Positions 58,695 through 64,000 of a DNA stretch of 64,000 nucleotides are shown in pieces (the first letter of the stretch is position 1; the number at the start of each line of letters is the position of its first letter). This DNA comes from Pseudomonas putida. Its GTDB lineage: Bacteria; Pseudomonadota; Gammaproteobacteria; Pseudomonadales; Pseudomonadaceae. The notes beneath the pieces are model-generated. The model did no database searches and was not told the DNA's origin. It saw only the letters and a program-made list of their open reading frames with translations. The DNA lies in the NCBI RefSeq assembly GCF_025905425.1, contig NZ_CP109603.1, positions 3,364,501-3,428,500 on the forward strand. Reading direction: 5' to 3'. A program made the translations under genes and the position numbers.

Positions 58695-60842
58695 TCAGTT
58701 GAAGAAGCGCTGGCCGTTCTTGGCCATTTCGCGCAGCTTCGCGGTCGGGTGGTACAGCGGCCCCAGGTCGGCATACTGATCGGCCAGGGCGACGAATTCG
58801 GCAACACCGATCGCGTCGATGTAGCGCAGCGCACCCCCGCGGAAGGGAGGGAAACCAATGCCGTAGACCAGGCCCATATCGGCTTCGGCGGCGGTTTCGA
58901 CGATGCCGTCTTCCAGGCAGCGCACGGTCTCCAGGCACAGTGGGACCATCATCCAGTTGATGATGTCTTCGTCAGTGACTTCACGCTGCTCGAACACGAT
59001 CGGCTTGAGCACATCGAGTACGGCGGCATCGAACACTTTCTTCGGCTTGCCGCGCTTGTCGGTCTCGTAGGCATAGAAGCCCTTGCCGTTCTTCTGGCCC
59101 AGGCGGTTGGCCTCGTACAGGGCGTCTACCGCCGAGCGGCGCTCGTCTTTCATGCGGTCAGGGAAGCCTTCGGCCATGACGTCACGACCATGGTGACCGG
59201 TGTCGATGCCGACTACGTCCATCAGGTACGCAGGGCCCATGGGCCAGCCGAATTTCTCCATGACCTTGTCGATACGCACGAAGTCGACGCCAGCGCTGAC
59301 CAGCTTGGCGAAGCCGCCGAAGTACGGGAACAGCACGCGGTTGACCAAAAAGCCCGGGCAGTCGTTGACCACGATCGGGTTCTTGCCCATCTTCTTGGCG
59401 TAGGCCACGGTGGTGGCAACTGCCACATCACTGGACTTCTCGCCACGAATGACTTCGACCAGCGGCATCATGTGCACCGGGTTGAAGAAGTGCATGCCGA
59501 CGAAGTTCTCGGGGCGCTTGAGCGCCTTGGCCAGCAGGTTGATGGAGATGGTCGAAGTGTTGGACGCAAGGATCGCATCCTCTTTCACCTGGCCTTCGAC
59601 TTCTGCCAGTACGGCTTGCTTGACCTTCGGGTTCTCGACCACGGCCTCGACGACGATATCGACGTTGGCGAAATCACCGTAGGACAGGGTCGGACGGATG
59701 GCGTTGAGCGCTTCAGCCATCTTCGCCGGGGTCAGGCGGCCCTTCTCGACGCGATTGCCGAGCAGCTTGGAAGCCTCGTTCAGGCCCAGCTGGATGGCGT
59801 CCTCGCGGATATCCTTCATCAGGATCGGCGTGCCCTTGACCGCCGACTGGTAGGCGATGCCGCCACCCATGATGCCGGCGCCGAGCACGGCAGCCTGCTT
59901 CACGTCGTGGGCGATTTCGTCATGGGCCTTGGCCTTGCGCTTGAGCTCCTGATCGTTCAGGAACAGGCCGATCAGGCTCTCGGCAACCGAGGTCTTGGCC
60001 AGCTTGGCAAAGCCTGCCGCCTCAATTTCCAGGGCCTTGTCACGGCCGAAGTTGGCGGCTTTCTGAATGGTCTTGATGGCTTCGACCGGGGCCGGGTAGT
60101 TCGGGCCAGCCTGGCCGGCGACGAAGCCTTTGGCTGTCTCGAACGCCATCATCTGCTCGATGGCGTTGAGCTTGAGCTTTTCCAGTTTCGGCTGGCGCTT
60201 GGCCTTGTAATCCAGCTCGCCGCTGATGGCGCGCTTGATCAGGTCCAGGGCACCGGCCTTGAGCAGGTCAGGGGCGACCACGGCGTCCACGGCACCTACC
60301 TTCAGGGCCTCTTCGGCACGGTTTTCCTTGCCGGCGGCAATCCACTCGACCGCGTTGTCCGAACCGATCAGACGCGGCAGGCGCACGGTGCCGCCGAAGC
60401 CTGGGTAGATACCCAGTTTGACTTCAGGCAGGCCAATCTTGGCGCTGCTGGACATGACCCGATAGTCGGCCGCCAGGCACATTTCCAGGCCACCGCCCAG
60501 GGCGATGCCATTGATGGCGGCAACGGTCGGCACGTCGAGGTCTTCGAAGGCACTGAAGATGCGGTTGGCTTCCAGGTTGCCGGCTACCAGCTCGGCCTCG
60601 GGCAGCTTGAAGTTGTCGACGAATTCGGTGATGTCGGCGCCGACAATGAACACGTCCTTGCCACTGCTGACGATCACTCCCTTGACCGAAGCGTCGGCCT
60701 TGATGGCATCGACCGCTTCGCGAAGCTCGTTCAGGGTCAGGCGGTTGAATTTGTTGACGGACTCACCCTTGAGGTCGAACTTGAGTTCGACGATGCCACT
60801 TTCAAGAGCCTTAACCGTGATGGCTTTACCTTCGTAAATCAT
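58695..60842 (-). CDS. fadB: Multifunctional fatty-acid oxidation enzyme FadB
   Basis: 715 residues. Enoyl-CoA hydratase part (1-190: [19 protein letters not shown]), then the 3-hydroxyacyl-CoA dehydrogenase part with NAD site [17 protein letters not shown] and [18 protein letters not shown] 60842 with GGAG eight bases upstream. Forms the alpha subunit with FadA. The operon is a classical PsrA target, but I see no good PsrA palindrome in this spacer. Confidence 0.96.
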   Translation of the reverse strand: MIYEGKAITVKALESGIVELKFDLKGESVNKFNRLTLNELREAVDAIKADASVKGVIVSSGKDVFIVGADITEFVDNFKLPEAELVAGNLEANRIFSAFEDLDVPTVAAINGIALGGGLEMCLAADYRVMSSSAKIGLPEVKLGIYPGFGGTVRLPRLIGSDNAVEWIAAGKENRAEEALKVGAVDAVVAPDLLKAGALDLIKRAISGELDYKAKRQPKLEKLKLNAIEQMMAFETAKGFVAGQAGPNYPAPVEAIKTIQKAANFGRDKALEIEAAGFAKLAKTSVAESLIGLFLNDQELKRKAKAHDEIAHDVKQAAVLGAGIMGGGIAYQSAVKGTPILMKDIREDAIQLGLNEASKLLGNRVEKGRLTPAKMAEALNAIRPTLSYGDFANVDIVVEAVVENPKVKQAVLAEVEGQVKEDAILASNTSTISINLLAKALKRPENFVGMHFFNPVHMMPLVEVIRGEKSSDVAVATTVAYAKKMGKNPIVVNDCPGFLVNRVLFPYFGGFAKLVSAGVDFVRIDKVMEKFGWPMGPAYLMDVVGIDTGHHGRDVMAEGFPDRMKDERRSAVDALYEANRLGQKNGKGFYAYETDKRGKPKKVFDAAVLDVLKPIVFEQREVTDEDIINWMMVPLCLETVRCLEDGIVETAAEADMGLVYGIGFPPFRGGALRYIDAIGVAEFVALADQYADLGPLYHPTAKLREMAKNGQRFFN

Positions 60843-61267
60843 CAACTGATCTCCACGATATGGAAGCTAACTGTACACGCCGGTCGCTGCTGCATAGGCA
60901 GGCCATGCCGCCCTGCCCCAGGCACACCCGTCAGCGCGCTAGTCGGGACTATGAACGAGCCGTGTGACATACAAACGCTCAATTCATACGCCCGTTTGAT
61001 TTGGGTGTGCACACATTCTCCGAAAAGATCAGCGTTGTCAAATGCTCACGCACAGGTCGAAAACACGACTTTCCGGTCATTTTGTAGTGTCTGGGTACAA
61101 AGCATGACGTCAGTGATCACTGGTCATTCATGTCAGCGATTGGCCATGAGACGAGGGCGTCGTCCTGCACGGGAAACTTTTTCGAGCACATCGTCGGCGG
61201 CCGACTACACTGCCAATGGCTTCAAGCATTCCCGGCCTGCCTGGCCTTTTTCTGCGCAGCAGAACGC
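60843..61267. other. fadB upstream region
   Basis: Over 400 bp without a gene. It holds a widely spaced CAAACG / CGTTTG inverted repeat (60972-60998) and a perfect 12-bp palindrome CAGTGATCACTG (61111-61122) close to TGACGTCA. These are candidate regulator sites for fadBA or leftovers; no promoter could be placed with confidence. Confidence 0.5.
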
Positions 61268-61321
61268 AAAGCGGCGACTTGGCACCCCACCCCTTCAGGG
61301 GCTCTGCCAAGCCGCCGCTTT
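61268..61321. terminator. Long stem-loop after the 145-residue protein gene
   Basis: AAAGCGGCGACTTGGCA (61268-61284) pairs with TGCCAAGCCGCCGCTTT (61305-61321) with one mismatch; the loop itself contains CCCC-TTCA-GGGG. AAA/TTT ends on both sides suggest a bidirectional terminator, although it is longer than needed. Confidence 0.65.
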
Positions 61322-61337
61322 GTCGTTAAACGATGTG

Positions 61338-61775
61338 TCAGGCGAGGGTGTCGAGGACGTGCGCAATATCCTGCAATACAGATTTATCGCCCCGCTCGGT
61401 CCAGTACAAGGCAATCATGCGGGGGTCGGCTTCAACCTTGTAAACGCTTGCCGGCAAGCGCGCAAAGGCCTCGGCAAGACGCGGCTCTTCACACGGCTCA
61501 CGCCACTGGTTCAACCACACGCCTGGCGTGATCTGCCAGTAGCAGAAGCTGTCCTCGCGCCCTCGGCTGCGCCCCCGATGGTACTGCGGGCAAGGGCTTG
61601 GCGGCTCCCTTTCAAGCCAATGCGGCCACTGCTGGGGCGCCAGCTGCATGGCCAGGCCCATGCGCCGCGCTTCCAGGCGCAGGCTCATCTGCTCACTCTG
61701 CTTGCGCGAGGTGCGCAACCAGGAAAGCGGGCTGAGAATCAGCGCAAGGATTGACACCACCAGCAATACCGTCAT
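61338..61775 (-). CDS. Single-helix membrane protein, function unknown
   Basis: 145 residues. N-terminal membrane helix (TVLLVVSILALILSPLSWL), then a basic cytoplasmic segment and a region with WLEREPPSPCPQYHRGRSRG and a C-terminal domain. I do not recognise a family; homologues appear between fadB and usp in pseudomonads (from memory). ATG 61775 with GGGG upstream; two other in-frame ATGs at 61790 and 61802 are possible. Confidence 0.6.
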   Translation of the reverse strand: MTVLLVVSILALILSPLSWLRTSRKQSEQMSLRLEARRMGLAMQLAPQQWPHWLEREPPSPCPQYHRGRSRGREDSFCYWQITPGVWLNQWREPCEEPRLAEAFARLPASVYKVEADPRMIALYWTERGDKSVLQDIAHVLDTLA

Positions 61776-61885
61776 ATCAGTAGACCCCATAAAGCGTTGC
61801 AAATGAGCTGGTTAGCCATTTTTCACGGAAGACCCGCCCGAAAGCGACCATACTTCTTCTATCGCGATTGTCAGGAGTACCACTC

Positions 61886-62326
61886 ATGTCCTACGAACAT
61901 ATTCTGGTCGCCGTCGACCTGACCGAGGAATGCGACCCGGTGATCAAGCGCGCCATGACATTGGCAGCGCCCTCCAACGCCAAGGTCTCGCTGGTGCACA
62001 TCGTCGAACCGATGGCCATGGCGTTTGGTGGTGACGTGCCCATGGACCTGTCGCAACTGCAACAGCAGCAGTTCGACCAGGCCAAGGAGCGCATGGACCG
62101 CCTGTTCAACAAATACCCGGACATCAAACGTGGTGATTCTCACCTGACCTACGGCCAGCCACGCCAGGAAATCCACCAACTGGCCAAGGACCAGAAGTGC
62201 GACCTGATCGTGGTCGGCAGCCATGGCCGACATGGCCTGGCGTTGCTGCTGGGTTCCACCGCCAACGATGTGCTGCATGGCGCGCCATGCGATGTGCTGG
62301 CGGTGCGGCTACTGAAGAAAGAATGA
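61886..62326 (+). CDS. Universal stress protein (UspA family)
   Basis: 146 residues, one Usp domain: HILVAVDLTEECDPVIKRA at the start and the ATP-binding pattern G-x2-G-x9-G-S in VGSHGRHGLALLLGSTANDVLHGAPCDVLAV. AGGAG precedes ATG 61886. Likely an ATP-binding stress protein; divergent from the membrane-protein gene. Confidence 0.9.
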   Translation: MSYEHILVAVDLTEECDPVIKRAMTLAAPSNAKVSLVHIVEPMAMAFGGDVPMDLSQLQQQQFDQAKERMDRLFNKYPDIKRGDSHLTYGQPRQEIHQLAKDQKCDLIVVGSHGRHGLALLLGSTANDVLHGAPCDVLAVRLLKKE

Positions 62327-62339
62327 TTTAACCCTTACC

Positions 62340-62442
62340 GGCCTCTTCGCAGGGCAAGCCCGCTCCCACACGATTACCACTGCTCTTGCGAACTGTGGCG
62401 ATCCTGTGGGAGCGGGCTTGCCCCGCGAAGAGGCTGGCTCAG
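62340..62442. repeat. REP pair
   Basis: Inverted REP copies with GGCCTCTTCGCAGGG / CCCCGCGAAGAGGC ends separate the convergent usp and uup genes. Confidence 0.85.
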
Positions 62443-62454
62443 GTCAACCGCTGA

Positions 62455-63999
<1,545 letters not shown>

Positions 64000-64000
64000 G

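Noticed and set aside
60972..60998. CAAACG / CGTTTG inverted repeat as a PsrA site for fadBA
   Set aside because: The half-sites are 15 bp apart, whereas PsrA sites have 2-4 bp; not strong enough to call.

Overview
The window is a typical Pseudomonas chromosome segment, most likely of the P. putida group. It is GC-rich, carries many copies of the 'GTGGGAGCGGGC / GCCCGCTCCCAC' REP palindrome in spacers, and has core gene blocks in Pseudomonas order (dusA-tal-rssC/rssB-PilZ-mlaA, queF-cupredoxin-copRS, lolCDE-PilZ-glpQ-sth-apbE-gapB-mfd-csiV, nagZ-ldt-psrA-lexA-sulA-topA-fadBA-usp-uup). Species-level placement is from memory of gene order and was not searched.

Left third (1-15 kb), accessory metabolism. 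First come the end of an iron-siderophore type ABC ATPase, an IclR regulator, a Fur-box-preceded TonB receptor with a downstream flavin monooxygenase, and sfnG (dimethylsulfone monooxygenase) behind a clear sigma-54 promoter. Next is what I consider the most interesting system: a PrpE/ACSS-type acyl-CoA synthetase, a short-chain dehydrogenase - APC permease - class III 'aminotransferase' operon, an APH-family small-molecule kinase and an AraC-family regulator. The 'aminotransferase' reads like ethanolamine-phosphate/hydroxylysine-phosphate phospho-lyases. Together the genes fit a kinase/phospho-lyase route for an amino alcohol (1-amino-2-propanol is the best guess) to an aldehyde, acid and acyl-CoA. 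All three transcription units carry 21-bp-spaced direct repeats built on GCGGTCAAG, the layout expected of an AraC-family operator, so they probably form one regulon.

Middle-left (15-21 kb), patchy variable region. It holds small DUF proteins, an arsR-arsC-arsH set without an arsenite pump, a GNAT acetyltransferase, an ankyrin protein and an SDR in visibly lower-GC DNA. It ends at a decayed tyrosine-integrase remnant immediately upstream of dusA, a known integration target.

Right two thirds (21-64 kb), mostly housekeeping: pentose phosphate (tal), stress signalling (rssB/rssC), outer-membrane lipid and lipoprotein traffic (mlaA, lolCDE), queuosine synthesis (queF), copper sensing (copRS plus a cupredoxin), redox balance (sth, gapB), DNA repair and SOS (mfd, lexA with two SOS boxes, sulA), peptidoglycan recycling (nagZ, an L,D-transpeptidase), fatty acid oxidation (psrA with a perfect autoregulatory palindrome, fadBA) and topA. 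A recent ~201-bp tandem duplication of the 3' end of a Snf2 helicase gene plus a REP unit lies at 49.4-49.8 kb. No tRNA, rRNA, CRISPR array or intact mobile element was recognised.
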